A DNA stretch of 64,000 nucleotides from Leptolyngbya sp. NIES-2104 (GTDB lineage Bacteria; Cyanobacteriota; Cyanobacteriia; Leptolyngbyales; Leptolyngbyaceae), in contig NZ_BBWW01000001.1 of the NCBI RefSeq assembly GCF_001485215.1, positions 5,022,001 to 5,086,000 of the forward strand, in the 5' to 3' direction. The notes under the pieces are model-generated. The model made no database searches, was not told the DNA's origin, and was given only the letters and a program-made list of their open reading frames with translations. This document shows positions 1 through 9,347 of the stretch, piece after piece. Made by a program: the position numbers and the translations under genes. The number at the start of each line of letters is the position of its first letter. The stretch's first letter is position 1.

Positions 1-794
1 CGGGTGGAACCATTGCGATCGACACGGGCGATCTAAAAATCTCCGACAATGGGCGAATCTCGGTCGATAGTCAGGGAACTGGAGACGGTGGAAGGATTCG
101 GATTGATGCGGGCGATGTGTTACTCGATCGGGGAAACATTGTGGCGAAAACGGAAAGCGGCGAAGGTGGAAACATTTCACTCACAGCACAGAACCTTCTC
201 AGATTGCGGCGTAACAGTCAAATTTCTGCTACTGCAAACGGGACTGGAAACGGTGGCAACATTGATGTCACGGCAAATGGTTTTATTGTGGCAGTTCCGA
301 ATGAGAACAGTGATATTACTGCGAATGCGGTTCGGGGAAGAGGTGGAAACATTCAACTCACAACCCAGGGAATTTTCGGCATCTCTCCGTCTGCTGCTCT
401 GACTGAGCTGAGTGATATCACCGCGAGTTCTGAGTTTGGTTTAGACGGAACTGTGAAATTGACGACATTGCAACCTGAGCCACGTGAGCAAGTCCAAGAG
501 ATCCCCCAGCTTGTGGATACCTCGAATCAGATTGCTCAGACTTGTTCACCTCGATCAAGAGCCAATAGCTTTGTTGTGACTGGAAAAGGAGGTCTTCCGC
601 CTGATCCAACTGAAGCGTTAAATACCACAGAGATTTGGAACAATTCGGGAACTGCAATCGCTTCTACACTACCAGAATCTAGCGAAGTGATTGAAGCAAC
701 GCACTGGGTCAAAAATGCGGATGGCTCGATCGCGCTTGTTGCTGAAAAGACCGTTCAGCCGACGGTTCCAACTTGCGAAGGGGTGAAACCATGA
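1..794 (+). CDS. Two-partner-secretion exoprotein (TpsA), C-terminal part only
   Basis: The frame is open from the window edge and ends at a TGA at 792-794, so the N-terminal secretion domain is outside the window. About 264 residues are visible. The first 130 are short beta-strand repeats rich in Gly-Gly-Asn/Arg-Ile patterns (GDGGRIRID, GNGGNIDV, GRGGNIQL), the usual make-up of beta-helix haemagglutinin-like exoproteins. The tail has a Cys-containing region and a GKGGLPPDP motif that I associate with the C-termini of cyanobacterial filamentous-haemagglutinin-type proteins. Such proteins are exported through a TpsB outer-membrane pore; a TpsB candidate lies at 59689-61401. The stop overlaps the start of the next gene as ATGA, implying an operon. 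No internal Met was chosen because the true start is missing. Confidence 0.8.
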   Translation, partial: GGTIAIDTGDLKISDNGRISVDSQGTGDGGRIRIDAGDVLLDRGNIVAKTESGEGGNISLTAQNLLRLRRNSQISATANGTGNGGNIDVTANGFIVAVPNENSDITANAVRGRGGNIQLTTQGIFGISPSAALTELSDITASSEFGLDGTVKLTTLQPEPREQVQEIPQLVDTSNQIAQTCSPRSRANSFVVTGKGGLPPDPTEALNTTEIWNNSGTAIASTLPESSEVIEATHWVKNADGSIALVAEKTVQPTVPTCEGVKP

Positions 795-3208
795 AGCGAT
801 TTTTAGTGTGCTTTGTCTTGGGTTGGTTGATGGTCTTGGGAATCAATCGATCGACGTTTGGGGTGGTGAAGTCGTTTGAATCGTATCGCTCATCGCATTC
901 ACCCGCCCCGGAATGGAATTCGGGGCTAATCGAACGAAGTCCACTGAAGGGGACTGAAAGCCGAATTGCATCTCTTCAGTCAGTTTCAACTGACTTCGCA
1001 CTGTTAGCCCCGAATTCTATTCCGGGGCGGGTCAAAAACGCAAGCGAAGAGACTGACTACATCTCCCAATCTTTTTCTAACGCTCAAACCCTCGATTCAC
1101 AAGCCCAACAATTTCTAGAACGCGGAGATGCCGAAAGCGCTCTCAAATCCTGGCAACAAGCCGAAATTCTCTATCGAAAAATCGATCGACGAACCGAAGC
1201 ATTAGGCACCCAATTAAATCAAGCCAAAACGCTCCAAACTCTGGGAGCATTTCGCCGCGCCAAATTGCTATTGATGGAGATCCAAACTTCATTAATGCAG
1301 CAACCAAACACCGCTTTGAAAGTCAATGGCTTACTGACACTCGGCAATATCTTGAGATTAGTCGGAGAATTCAAACAATCTCAAGCAGTCTTAGAACAAA
1401 GCTTAGCGATTAGCACTGAACCCGCAGACATTCAATCAGCACAGTTTCACATCGGAAATACACTCCTTGCACAGCAGCAATTAGAAGCAGCTCTTGATCG
1501 ATTTCAACAAGCCGCGAAACAATCAGGTCATGTTCAGATTCCGGCTCAACTCAGACAGATTAAGCTGTTATTGCAGCTCGATCGACATTCTGAAGCAGAA
1601 AAACTCCTGCCAGCAATCCGATCAAATCTCGAATCTCTTCCACTAAAATCTAGTACCATCTACGCCCGAATTGAATTCGCGGAATGTTTGGCTAAATTCA
1701 CTCCCACTTCAGCAGTAGAACAATTCGCGATCGCAATCCATCAATCTCAGAAACTTAGCAATCCGCGCACAGAATCTTATGCGATCGGTCGATTAGCCCA
1801 CCTCTACGAACAAACGAAACAATGGCAAGAAGCACAACAACTCACACAGAGAGCACTAAAGATCTCAGAGCAAATTAACGCGCCTGATATCTTGTATCAA
1901 TGGCAATGGCAATCTGGCAGACTGTGGAATAAATTAGGCGATCGACAATCTGCAACGATCGCTTACACCGACGCAGTTAAAACACTCGAAAGCCTGCGAA
2001 ATGATTTAGTTTCAATCTCGTCTGAGGTGCAGTTTTCATTTCGCGAACAGGTTGAACCTGTGTATCGTGAATTCGTCGATTTGCTACTTCAGCAAAGTTC
2101 TGAGGCGAATTTGATTCAAGCGCGACAGGTGATCGAATCCCTGCAACTCGAAGAACTCAATAACTTTTTCCGAGAAGCTTGTCTGACTGCGGTTGCTCGT
2201 CAGATTGATCAAGTCGATCGAACTGCCGCAATCTTCTATCCGATTATTTTGCACGATCGATTAGAAGTGATTGTTTCCTTACCGAATCAATCTCTAAAAC
2301 ATTATTCAACCACGCTACCTCGTGCAGAGATCGAATCAAGCATTGATCGAATGATTCAATCGATGCGATCGACTTCGTTTGAATCTGAACGATTAACGAT
2401 CGCTCGAAAACTCTACCGCTGGTTGATTCAGCCCGTAGCGAAAGATCTTGAATCTGTTCAGACTTTAGTTTTTGTCCTAGATGGCTCACTTAGAAAGGTT
2501 CCAATCGCGGCATTGCACACCGGAGAGCAGTATCTAGTCGAGAAATATGCGATCGCGGTTACTCCTAGTCTGGAATTGTTCAGCCCTCGACCACTGCCTA
2601 GAGAGAATTTAACCGCATTAGTTGCAGGACTGAGTGAAGCCAATCAAGGAGCAGTCGCGCTACCAGGAGTTCAGCAGGAGGTCATTCAAATTGCCAATAA
2701 AGTCAGTGCAACAGTGCTGAAAAATCAGGCATTTACGAACCAAGCGTTGAAAGAAAAACTCAAAACAAATCCATTCTCGATCGTGCATTTAGCAACCCAC
2801 GGACAATTTAGCTCTTCCGCTGAAAATACTTATATTCAAACTTGGAATGGGCGATTAAACGTTGACGATTTGCGATCGCTCTTAACTCAGCGAGATGTGC
2901 CGGACTCGTTGCCGATCGAACTCTTAGTGTTAAGTGCGTGTCAGACTGCAGAAGGCGACGATCGAGCAGCACTAGGAATTGCAGGGGTCGCCATTCGATC
3001 AGGGGCACGAAGTACACTCGCTTCACTTTGGATGGTCAACGATCGTTCGACTGCAAGCTTTGTGACTCAGTTTTATCAAGGCTTAATTCGCGATCGACTT
3101 TCCAGAGCCGAAGCAGTTCGACAAGCTCAGTTAGCTTTACTCAAAACCCCAGAATATAACCATCCCTATTACTGGGCAGCATTTACGCTGATTGGCAATT
3201 GGTTATGA
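791..3208 (+). CDS. Secreted TPR-CHAT domain protein with a repeat element inserted in frame
   Basis: An 805-residue protein. The start at ATG 791 is preferred over a TTG at 773 because it overlaps the upstream stop as ATGA and gives a clean signal peptide (MKRFLVCFVLGWLMVLG). Residues about 90-400 are helical TPR-like repeats; residues about 490-805 form a CHAT domain, a caspase-fold module. The expected catalytic pair is visible: His670 in HLATHG and Cys717 in LSACQTA. Residues 38-80 or so are encoded by a dispersed palindromic element (901-1032) that keeps the frame open, lying in the linker after the signal peptide. Neighbours are a TpsA exoprotein upstream and DUF928 and CHASE2 genes downstream. 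A role in processing or sensing an exported exoprotein is inference; the fold assignment is firm. Confidence 0.88.
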   Translation: MKRFLVCFVLGWLMVLGINRSTFGVVKSFESYRSSHSPAPEWNSGLIERSPLKGTESRIASLQSVSTDFALLAPNSIPGRVKNASEETDYISQSFSNAQTLDSQAQQFLERGDAESALKSWQQAEILYRKIDRRTEALGTQLNQAKTLQTLGAFRRAKLLLMEIQTSLMQQPNTALKVNGLLTLGNILRLVGEFKQSQAVLEQSLAISTEPADIQSAQFHIGNTLLAQQQLEAALDRFQQAAKQSGHVQIPAQLRQIKLLLQLDRHSEAEKLLPAIRSNLESLPLKSSTIYARIEFAECLAKFTPTSAVEQFAIAIHQSQKLSNPRTESYAIGRLAHLYEQTKQWQEAQQLTQRALKISEQINAPDILYQWQWQSGRLWNKLGDRQSATIAYTDAVKTLESLRNDLVSISSEVQFSFREQVEPVYREFVDLLLQQSSEANLIQARQVIESLQLEELNNFFREACLTAVARQIDQVDRTAAIFYPIILHDRLEVIVSLPNQSLKHYSTTLPRAEIESSIDRMIQSMRSTSFESERLTIARKLYRWLIQPVAKDLESVQTLVFVLDGSLRKVPIAALHTGEQYLVEKYAIAVTPSLELFSPRPLPRENLTALVAGLSEANQGAVALPGVQQEVIQIANKVSATVLKNQAFTNQALKEKLKTNPFSIVHLATHGQFSSSAENTYIQTWNGRLNVDDLRSLLTQRDVPDSLPIELLVLSACQTAEGDDRAALGIAGVAIRSGARSTLASLWMVNDRSTASFVTQFYQGLIRDRLSRAEAVRQAQLALLKTPEYNHPYYWAAFTLIGNWL
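901..1032 (+). repeat. Palindromic element A1, inside the CHAT gene
   Basis: This is a 132-bp copy of element family A. The two ends (ACCCGCCCCGGAATGGAATT at the left and its near-complement ending GGGGCGGGT) form a long outer stem. Two inner hairpins follow: AGTCC...GGACT at about 939-956 with loop TGAA, and AGTCAGT...ACTGACT at about 979-996 with loop TTCA. At 132 bp it is exactly 44 codons long and contains no stop in the reading frame used by the host gene. Close relatives lie between genes at 37875, 41995 and 62877. Confidence 0.85.
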
Positions 3209-3248
3209 AACCGACGCTATCAAACCTAAATTTGGAGAATAAACGACG

Positions 3249-3947
3249 ATGAACTTCAGCACAACTCTAACGACTTTAATCGTGTTCTCTGCGTTATCTG
3301 GTCAAGCTCAAATCGCGCTGGCAAGCGCATTTGATCCTCCTCCTGGACAAGGAGAACCTGGAAGTACAGCGGGGGGTGCTTCTCGTCCTTCTCGACCCAC
3401 TTGTCTTGACTCAGACACGTTTACCGTTTTTGCGCCTAAAACTTATCTTGGCTTAACGACTCAAGCCCGTCCGACCTTCTGGATTTATTTGCCATCTGGT
3501 CGGGCGAAAATGTTGGAGTTTAGTGTTTTCGATCGACAACGCAAAGGAATCTATCAAACTCAAATCGCGATCGAGAACAAAAGCGGACTGGTGAAAATTA
3601 CTTTACCTGAAACCGCACCTGCTTTAAACTTCAATCAGTCGTACAATTGGACAGTTGCTCTAGTCTGTAATTCCAAGCGTCGGACTGAAGATTGGGTGAT
3701 CGGGGGTTGGATTGCGCGGCAAGCTCCAACGGCTGAACTTCAACGAGAATTTAATCTCGCACTGACCGATCTCGATCGCGCTAGGCTCTATGCTCAATCC
3801 CAATTTTGGTATGATGCAATCTCATTGTTGATTACTTCAGATCAGTCAAGTTCTAAAGCCTTTAAAGATCTGTGGTCATCAACGATTCAAGCTGCGGGAT
3901 TAGACACAATTGATAATCCACACACTCAAACAATCGTGAATCGATGA
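3249..3947 (+). CDS. DUF928 family secreted protein
   Basis: A 232-residue protein with an N-terminal signal-like hydrophobic stretch (residues 5-24). The GQGEPGSTAGGASRP segment followed by CLD is what I recognise as the start of the DUF928 domain, which then continues with a beta-rich region containing PTFWIYLP. Function of the family is unknown; members are common in cyanobacteria beside CHAT and exoprotein genes. It lies 40 nt after the CHAT gene and its TGA overlaps the ATG of the CHASE2 kinase, so the three are probably co-transcribed. It probably acts in the periplasm, on the same side of the membrane as the CHASE2 sensor domain. Confidence 0.75.
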   Translation: MNFSTTLTTLIVFSALSGQAQIALASAFDPPPGQGEPGSTAGGASRPSRPTCLDSDTFTVFAPKTYLGLTTQARPTFWIYLPSGRAKMLEFSVFDRQRKGIYQTQIAIENKSGLVKITLPETAPALNFNQSYNWTVALVCNSKRRTEDWVIGGWIARQAPTAELQREFNLALTDLDRARLYAQSQFWYDAISLLITSDQSSSKAFKDLWSSTIQAAGLDTIDNPHTQTIVNR

Positions 3948-6418
3948 TACTGCGATCGAATCGAATTCAATCCTTTCTCAGGGCTTCTAAACTCGGAGCA
4001 ATCGCAGTCGGAATCTCAGGTGCAACGATCGGACTTCAATGGACAGGTGTATTTCAATTGTTAGAGTGGGCAATGCTTGATCAGTGGTTTCGACTGCGCC
4101 CGCTCGAACCGATCGAAGTTCCGATCGTATTTGTCACGATTTCAGAATCTGATCTGTCTCAGCTCCAACGCTTTCCCGTGAGCGATCAAACGTTGTCGAT
4201 CGCCATCGAAACAATCAAGCGTCAGAAGCCAACGGTGATCGGGTTGGATCTCTATCGCAATCTTCCAGTAGCACCAGGGCACGAAAAACTTTTGCAGACG
4301 TTTGCTTCGACTCCGAATCTGATTGGAATTGCCAAAGCGGTCGGAGATGCCAGCGGAGATTCAGTAGAGCCGCCTCCGATTTTGCGCGATCGCGATCAGG
4401 TGGGAAATAGTGATTTGGTGTTAGATGCAGATGGCAAGATTCGTCGGGGTTTAATCTCAATCCAGCGCCAGGGTAGAACGCGACTCGCTTTAGGAACGAA
4501 GTTAGCACTGTTTTATCTCAAGTCAAAAGGGATCGAACCGAAACGGACAGCAAGCGGTGAGGTTCAACTGGGGAAAGCGCTCTACCGCCCAATTTCATCA
4601 AATGTGGGTGGGTATGTTCGGGCGGATGTGGGTGGATTTCAGATTTTGTTGAACTATCTCAGACCCCGGAAGACGATTCCCAGAGTGTCAATCAATGATG
4701 TATTAGAGAATCGAATTTCGCCGGAATTAATGCGCGCTCGCATTGTTCTGATCGGCTCGACCGCTGAGAGTGTGAGCGGCGATCGCTTTTATGTGCCGTA
4801 CTCGATGCAGCCGAAAGAAGCTTGGTTTGGTATGGAGATTCACGCCAATCTGACCGCTCAGTTGATCAGTGGCGCGATCGACGGACGCACTCCGCTTTCA
4901 GAACTACCAGAAGCTTTAGAATGGCTCTGGATTTTGGTTTGGGGCAGTCTTGGGACGGTAATGGGTTGGCGGCTTTATCTTCGTCGGGTTGTGCTGTTAA
5001 TCCCGATTTTCGTCTTACTTCTTGCTGCAACTTCTTATAGCTTGTTCTGGTTGGGCTGGTGGGCGATCGTTGTTTCCCCGTTGGTTGCTTTTATGGCGGC
5101 TGGATCACTCAGTCGAGGTTATTGGGTGTGGCGCCAGTTAAAAGACGCGAATCAAGCTTTAGAACTCAAAGTGTTAGAGCGTACTGAGGAACTTCAGAAC
5201 AAGAACACTGCACTTGAACGAGCGAAACTTGAAGCTGAAGCGGCAAATCAAGCGAAAAGTACATTTTTAGCTTCGATCAGCCACGAGCTACGAACCCCTC
5301 TAACAGCGATTTTAGGATTTAGTGAGCTATTAAAGTACTCAACTCGGCTTAACTTAGAAGAACAGGAAAACATTGCAATTATCAATCGTAGTGGGTTACA
5401 TCTACTGGATTTAATCAATGATGTTTTGGAACTAGCGAAAATTGAAGCGGGATCTGTTCAGGTGGAGTCTGAAAGCACAGATTTGATTGAATTGCTGAGA
5501 ACGGTTGAAAGCGTGATTCGGGGAACTGCGATCGCAAAACATCTCACGTTCCAAACCGACTACGCGCTAGATTTACCGCCTCTAATCAAAACAGATTCTC
5601 GCAAACTCCGTCAGATCTTGATCAATCTCTTGAGTAATGCCGTGAAGTTCACGGGTCAAGGAACAGTGACGCTACAAGTAAGAGCGATCGAGAATCAACT
5701 GACATTCCGAATCATTGATAGTGGAGTAGGCATCGCACCGAAAGAACTCGATCAGCTATTTCAGCCATTTTTCCAAGCGGAAGCCGGACGAAACTTGCAA
5801 AGAGGGACGGGATTAGGATTATCAATCAGTCGGCGATTCGCTCAGTTAATGGGCGGCGAAATTGCAGTCGAAAGCCGTCTTGGGCAGGGAAGTACGTTTA
5901 CAGTGACCCTGCCATTTGAAACCGCGATGGTTGCTCCCACCTCGTTCGATCCGCTCAATTCTGCCTCCAAAACAACCTGGACTCTTTCTCCGGATCAATT
6001 GCAAATCAGGGTATTAATCATTGATGATAGTCCTGAAATTCGTCAATTTCTAGAGCAACTGTTAGAGCGAGTCGGCTTTGACGTGCGATCGACTCGAAGT
6101 GGAGCCGATGGACTCATACAATGGCAGATTTGGCAACCTTCCCTAGCATTAATTGATCTACAGCTACCCGATACAGATGGTTATACGATCGCGCAGCAAA
6201 TTCGCGCTGCGAGTCAACAGCGAGAGATTGACGAATCTACCATTTATGGTGATACGATTCTGATTGCCCTAACTGCAAACGTTTTCCACACCGATCCATC
6301 CGCCATCTACACTGCCGGGTTCGATGATATTGTTTGGAAACCCTTTCGCGAAGCAACACTGCTCACCAAGATGGCTCAGCACTTGGGGATTTGCTATCAG
6401 GATGAAGGGAAATTGTGA
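3944..6418 (+). CDS. CHASE2-domain hybrid sensor histidine kinase
   Basis: An 824-residue membrane sensor. An N-terminal membrane anchor (around residues 15-35) precedes an extracytoplasmic CHASE2 domain (about 40-310) and three closely spaced C-terminal transmembrane segments (about 325-390). A coiled linker leads to the HisKA dimerisation helix with phospho-acceptor His447 in SHELRTPL, then an ATPase domain with N, G1 (DSGVGI) and G2 (GTGLGLSI) boxes. A receiver domain at about 685-815 has phospho-acceptor Asp738 in LIDLQLPDTDG. The ATG overlaps the DUF928 stop (ATGA). The family senses unknown periplasmic cues; here the neighbours suggest envelope or exoprotein status. A REC-PAS protein follows 82 nt downstream as possible partner. 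Confidence 0.9.
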   Translation: MILRSNRIQSFLRASKLGAIAVGISGATIGLQWTGVFQLLEWAMLDQWFRLRPLEPIEVPIVFVTISESDLSQLQRFPVSDQTLSIAIETIKRQKPTVIGLDLYRNLPVAPGHEKLLQTFASTPNLIGIAKAVGDASGDSVEPPPILRDRDQVGNSDLVLDADGKIRRGLISIQRQGRTRLALGTKLALFYLKSKGIEPKRTASGEVQLGKALYRPISSNVGGYVRADVGGFQILLNYLRPRKTIPRVSINDVLENRISPELMRARIVLIGSTAESVSGDRFYVPYSMQPKEAWFGMEIHANLTAQLISGAIDGRTPLSELPEALEWLWILVWGSLGTVMGWRLYLRRVVLLIPIFVLLLAATSYSLFWLGWWAIVVSPLVAFMAAGSLSRGYWVWRQLKDANQALELKVLERTEELQNKNTALERAKLEAEAANQAKSTFLASISHELRTPLTAILGFSELLKYSTRLNLEEQENIAIINRSGLHLLDLINDVLELAKIEAGSVQVESESTDLIELLRTVESVIRGTAIAKHLTFQTDYALDLPPLIKTDSRKLRQILINLLSNAVKFTGQGTVTLQVRAIENQLTFRIIDSGVGIAPKELDQLFQPFFQAEAGRNLQRGTGLGLSISRRFAQLMGGEIAVESRLGQGSTFTVTLPFETAMVAPTSFDPLNSASKTTWTLSPDQLQIRVLIIDDSPEIRQFLEQLLERVGFDVRSTRSGADGLIQWQIWQPSLALIDLQLPDTDGYTIAQQIRAASQQREIDESTIYGDTILIALTANVFHTDPSAIYTAGFDDIVWKPFREATLLTKMAQHLGICYQDEGKL

Positions 6419-6500
6419 ACATCTGAACCGATTTAACTCTTTCCCGTTAAAATAACCTCTAGCATCGCTCAGAACATCAATTTGTGCCCGGTTACCTCTT

Positions 6501-7619
6501 ATGCCTCCGATCCCAGTCTCCTCGCAAGTCCCTGAAACCATTTGCCTGTCACCTGTGACAGATTACTACATTCGCAAACTGATTCAGCAGAATTTTTCTC
6601 AACTGGTATCGCTTCAACCGGCTCAAGGACTGGAGACAGATCTCGGTCGTAGCTCGATCGCACTCTTTAACCGACTCACTTCGCTTCATTCTAATGTGAT
6701 GTCGATCGCGCAAACGCTCGATACTCTAGTGCTTCAACATCAAACGCTACGGACTCAAGGCGGTAGATATCAATCAGAACTCAAGCAAGTCGAAGCACAA
6801 ATCCTTCATTGCTTCGCACTCAAAAGAACTCAGACGATTGCTGAAGCGAAAATATTAGTAATCGATGACACTCCTGAAACATTACGCTTGCTCACAACAA
6901 CGCTCAGTGAACAAGGCTATGCGGTTGAGCAGCTATCGAGTGGAGCAGCGGCACTAAAGCACGTTCGCGATCGACAGCCTGATTTGATCTTGCTTGATGT
7001 GATGATGCCCGGAATCGATGGCTACGAAGTGTGCGAACGATTAAAGCTCGATCCCCAAACCTGTCACATTCCCATCTTGTTTCTTAGTGCAGTCGATGAT
7101 GCGCTAAATAAAGTGAAAGCCTTTGATCTCGGTGGCGTGGATTATGTGACCAAACCGTTTCAGCTTGAAGAAGTGTTAGCCCGAATTGAATATCAACTGA
7201 AACTGTATCAGCGATCGAAACAACAACGAGAAGCAGGACAAACCTATCAAAACTTTTTTGAAAATGCCGTTGAGGGAATGTTCCAAACGACGCTCAACGG
7301 GCGCTTTCTGCGGGCAAATCAAGCATTAGCAGAACGACTCGGCTATGATTCACCGCAAGATTTGATCGATTCAGTGCAAGACATTGCAAGACAGCTTTAC
7401 ACGATTCCGCAACGTCGATCGCAGTTTGTTCTTTACCTTGAACAATACGGACAAACCGAAGAGTTTGAAGCCGAAGTGTTTTGTAAGAATGGCGATCGGA
7501 TTTGGATTCGTGAGAAAGCGCGGGCTGTTCGGGATGCGGAAGGTAATTTGCAGTTTTATGAAGGCACCGTTCAAGATATTACAGAGCAGAAGCGGTTAGA
7601 AGCAGTACAGGGAATTTAG
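6501..7619 (+). CDS. Response regulator with receiver and PAS domains
   Basis: A 372-residue cytoplasmic protein. Residues about 1-110 form a helical N-terminal region without a recognised domain. A receiver domain follows (about 115-235) with acidic pair IDD, phospho-acceptor Asp166 in LLDVMMPGIDG and the conserved Lys in KPF. A PAS domain with a PAC tail covers about 245-365 (FFENAVEGMFQTT, YEGTVQDITEQKR). There is no HTH, kinase or cyclase output, so it may act by protein contact. It is probably part of the operon with the CHASE2 hybrid kinase. The gene ends 4 nt before the stop of the convergent AAA gene. Confidence 0.85.
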   Translation: MPPIPVSSQVPETICLSPVTDYYIRKLIQQNFSQLVSLQPAQGLETDLGRSSIALFNRLTSLHSNVMSIAQTLDTLVLQHQTLRTQGGRYQSELKQVEAQILHCFALKRTQTIAEAKILVIDDTPETLRLLTTTLSEQGYAVEQLSSGAAALKHVRDRQPDLILLDVMMPGIDGYEVCERLKLDPQTCHIPILFLSAVDDALNKVKAFDLGGVDYVTKPFQLEEVLARIEYQLKLYQRSKQQREAGQTYQNFFENAVEGMFQTTLNGRFLRANQALAERLGYDSPQDLIDSVQDIARQLYTIPQRRSQFVLYLEQYGQTEEFEAEVFCKNGDRIWIREKARAVRDAEGNLQFYEGTVQDITEQKRLEAVQGI

Positions 7620-7623
7620 CAGG

Positions 7624-8925
7624 CTACTCCAAATAGTTGCTGAAATACTGCTGATAAAGCGGACAGCGAACAATCAATTGATTGCCCTGTCGCTTAATCA
7701 GTCCTAAACTCTCTAGCTTATACGTTGTAATCGTTCCTAGCGGAGCCGTAACCGTATTAGACAAGATTGCCTTAAACGCATCGATCAGATTCGGATGCTG
7801 TTGAACTCGATTCCACAATCGTTCTAAATCAGTGTGATAGATACCTCTTGGTGTCGGTGCTGCTTCGAGCAATTCTGCGATCGACCAATCCTGCTGAAGC
7901 CAATAAAATGCAACCTGAAGCAAATAGGGATGTCCCCCCACGAGTTCAGTCAATTGATGCCGCTCCTCAGAACTCAATTCTAAACCGTACTGTTGAGCGA
8001 GGGTTTGAACTTGCTCGATGTTCAGTTCGGGAAGCTCGATCGGTAAACCCACGTTGAACGGCGATTGATTTAGCTTCAGCGGCACATACAGTTCAGTATT
8101 GTGCACCACAATCAATCTCAGTTTCTGCCAAGTTCTATTCTGAGCGGCTGACTCGTGCCAAATGCGAAACAACGGTAAAACATCTTGAGCTAATTCAGGA
8201 TATTCAAACAGCAATGTGACTTCATCGAAAATCAGGAGAACTCCAGCCTCAATTCTTGCTAACAAATACATCTGAAAATAAGCATTACAACTCAGCTTAC
8301 TTCCACTTTCTTCATCCCAATACTCGTCTAACTGTGGCTCTAAGTTCAATTGCCGACTTACCAACACACAGAGCCATCGCAAAAAATCATTCAGATTACT
8401 AAACAATCGTCGATCGGCACTCTGCAAATTGAGCACGACCGGAATCAATCCATTTGATTCCGCATAAGCCATCAATCGCAGCACCAACGAGGTTTTACCA
8501 CTCTGCTGGGGTGCTTTAATCCGAACTAATCCACCGGGTTTGAGAATCTCACGATAAGCTAAAGCCTCGATCGCTGATCGCTCGATGTAGAACTTTGAAT
8601 CGATCGACAAAGGACCTCCCGGAAACTCGATCGCGATCGGTGAAGCAATCAAGGGAAAATTTGACAAAGAATTAGCAGGCGAATCTAACTCTGCCAAAAT
8701 CAAGCGGACATTCTTTTTTGTTACCTTGCGTCCCAGTGCATTCGACAAACTCTGCCAAAGCTGAAAGCCAACCTCCTTTACATAGTCATAGTCATAGCCT
8801 GATTCCGTCGCAATCTCGCGATATCGTTTGCCTTCGAGCGATCGCAGAAACACAATTTCCTGAACATAGCTCAATTGATGAGGTGATAAAAGGTCGTTGA
8901 CTATTGAAAGCACCGATTGAGGCAT
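7624..8925 (-). CDS. AAA-like ATPase with N-terminal vWA-MoxR-associated HTH domain
   Basis: A 433-residue protein. ATG 8925 is chosen over an upstream TTG at 8931. Residues 1-80 have an HTH character with YREIATESGYDYDYVKEVG, the pattern of the N-terminal helix-turn-helix seen in vWA-MoxR-associated proteins. Residues about 95-430 form an AAA-like NTPase of the AAA_35 type: Walker A-like SGKTSL in PQQSGKTSLVLR, Walker B LLIFDEV, then winged-helix-like C-terminal segments. These families are linked with STAND-like signalling and conflict systems in cyanobacteria. A related AAA_35 protein is transcribed divergently at 9348. No effector domain is fused to it. Confidence 0.8.
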   Translation of the reverse strand: MPQSVLSIVNDLLSPHQLSYVQEIVFLRSLEGKRYREIATESGYDYDYVKEVGFQLWQSLSNALGRKVTKKNVRLILAELDSPANSLSNFPLIASPIAIEFPGGPLSIDSKFYIERSAIEALAYREILKPGGLVRIKAPQQSGKTSLVLRLMAYAESNGLIPVVLNLQSADRRLFSNLNDFLRWLCVLVSRQLNLEPQLDEYWDEESGSKLSCNAYFQMYLLARIEAGVLLIFDEVTLLFEYPELAQDVLPLFRIWHESAAQNRTWQKLRLIVVHNTELYVPLKLNQSPFNVGLPIELPELNIEQVQTLAQQYGLELSSEERHQLTELVGGHPYLLQVAFYWLQQDWSIAELLEAAPTPRGIYHTDLERLWNRVQQHPNLIDAFKAILSNTVTAPLGTITTYKLESLGLIKRQGNQLIVRCPLYQQYFSNYLE

Positions 8926-9347
8926 GATCAAAGAGAGTTGCTAATCTGTAACGCCGTCACTTGACCTAAATTCTGGATCACTCGCTTTGAGATGTCTAGT
9001 CTTTCTGGTGAAGTTCCTGCTTTTCCTCTGAGTTGAATGATTTAAGGTGCGAATCACCTACTTTTTACCCTACGAATCCCACCTTCGATTTTCGTGATCT
9101 CTAGGCATAATGCTGAGTGTGAATCCATCCTAATTTTGATTCGCCTGCGGAACGAGTTAGATGAGATTGCACTTATTCATTTTCAGGCAGTTGACGAATC
9201 TGCTTTCTGAAATAAGGAAGCAGATTTTTCTGTAGAGTGCGCGATTTAGCGGATTTTGTTTATTTTACTCAGAGAGATGAAGTGTCGAAGCAAATTTTCC
9301 CTTACTGTAGGGATTAAATGATGTGAGTTTTCGGAAGATGGGCTGCA
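8926..9347. other. Divergent intergenic region
   Basis: This 422-nt gap separates two divergent AAA-like genes and must hold both promoters. I see no convincing ORF. The notable element is a strong hairpin with a T-run at 9197-9229 (separate entry). The sequence is A+T rich around 9240-9330. Confidence 0.6.
9197..9229 (+). terminator. Intrinsic-terminator-like hairpin between divergent genes
   Basis: AATCTGCTT (9197-9205) and AAGCAGATT (9218-9226) form a perfect 9-bp stem with a 12-nt loop, followed by a T-run on the plus strand. No coding gene on the plus strand ends upstream. It could end a small RNA or act as an attenuator in the leader of the gene at 9348. Confidence 0.5.

Noticed and set aside
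773-790. TTG start for the CHAT gene
   Set aside because: The ATG at 791 overlaps the upstream stop as ATGA and starts a clean signal peptide.
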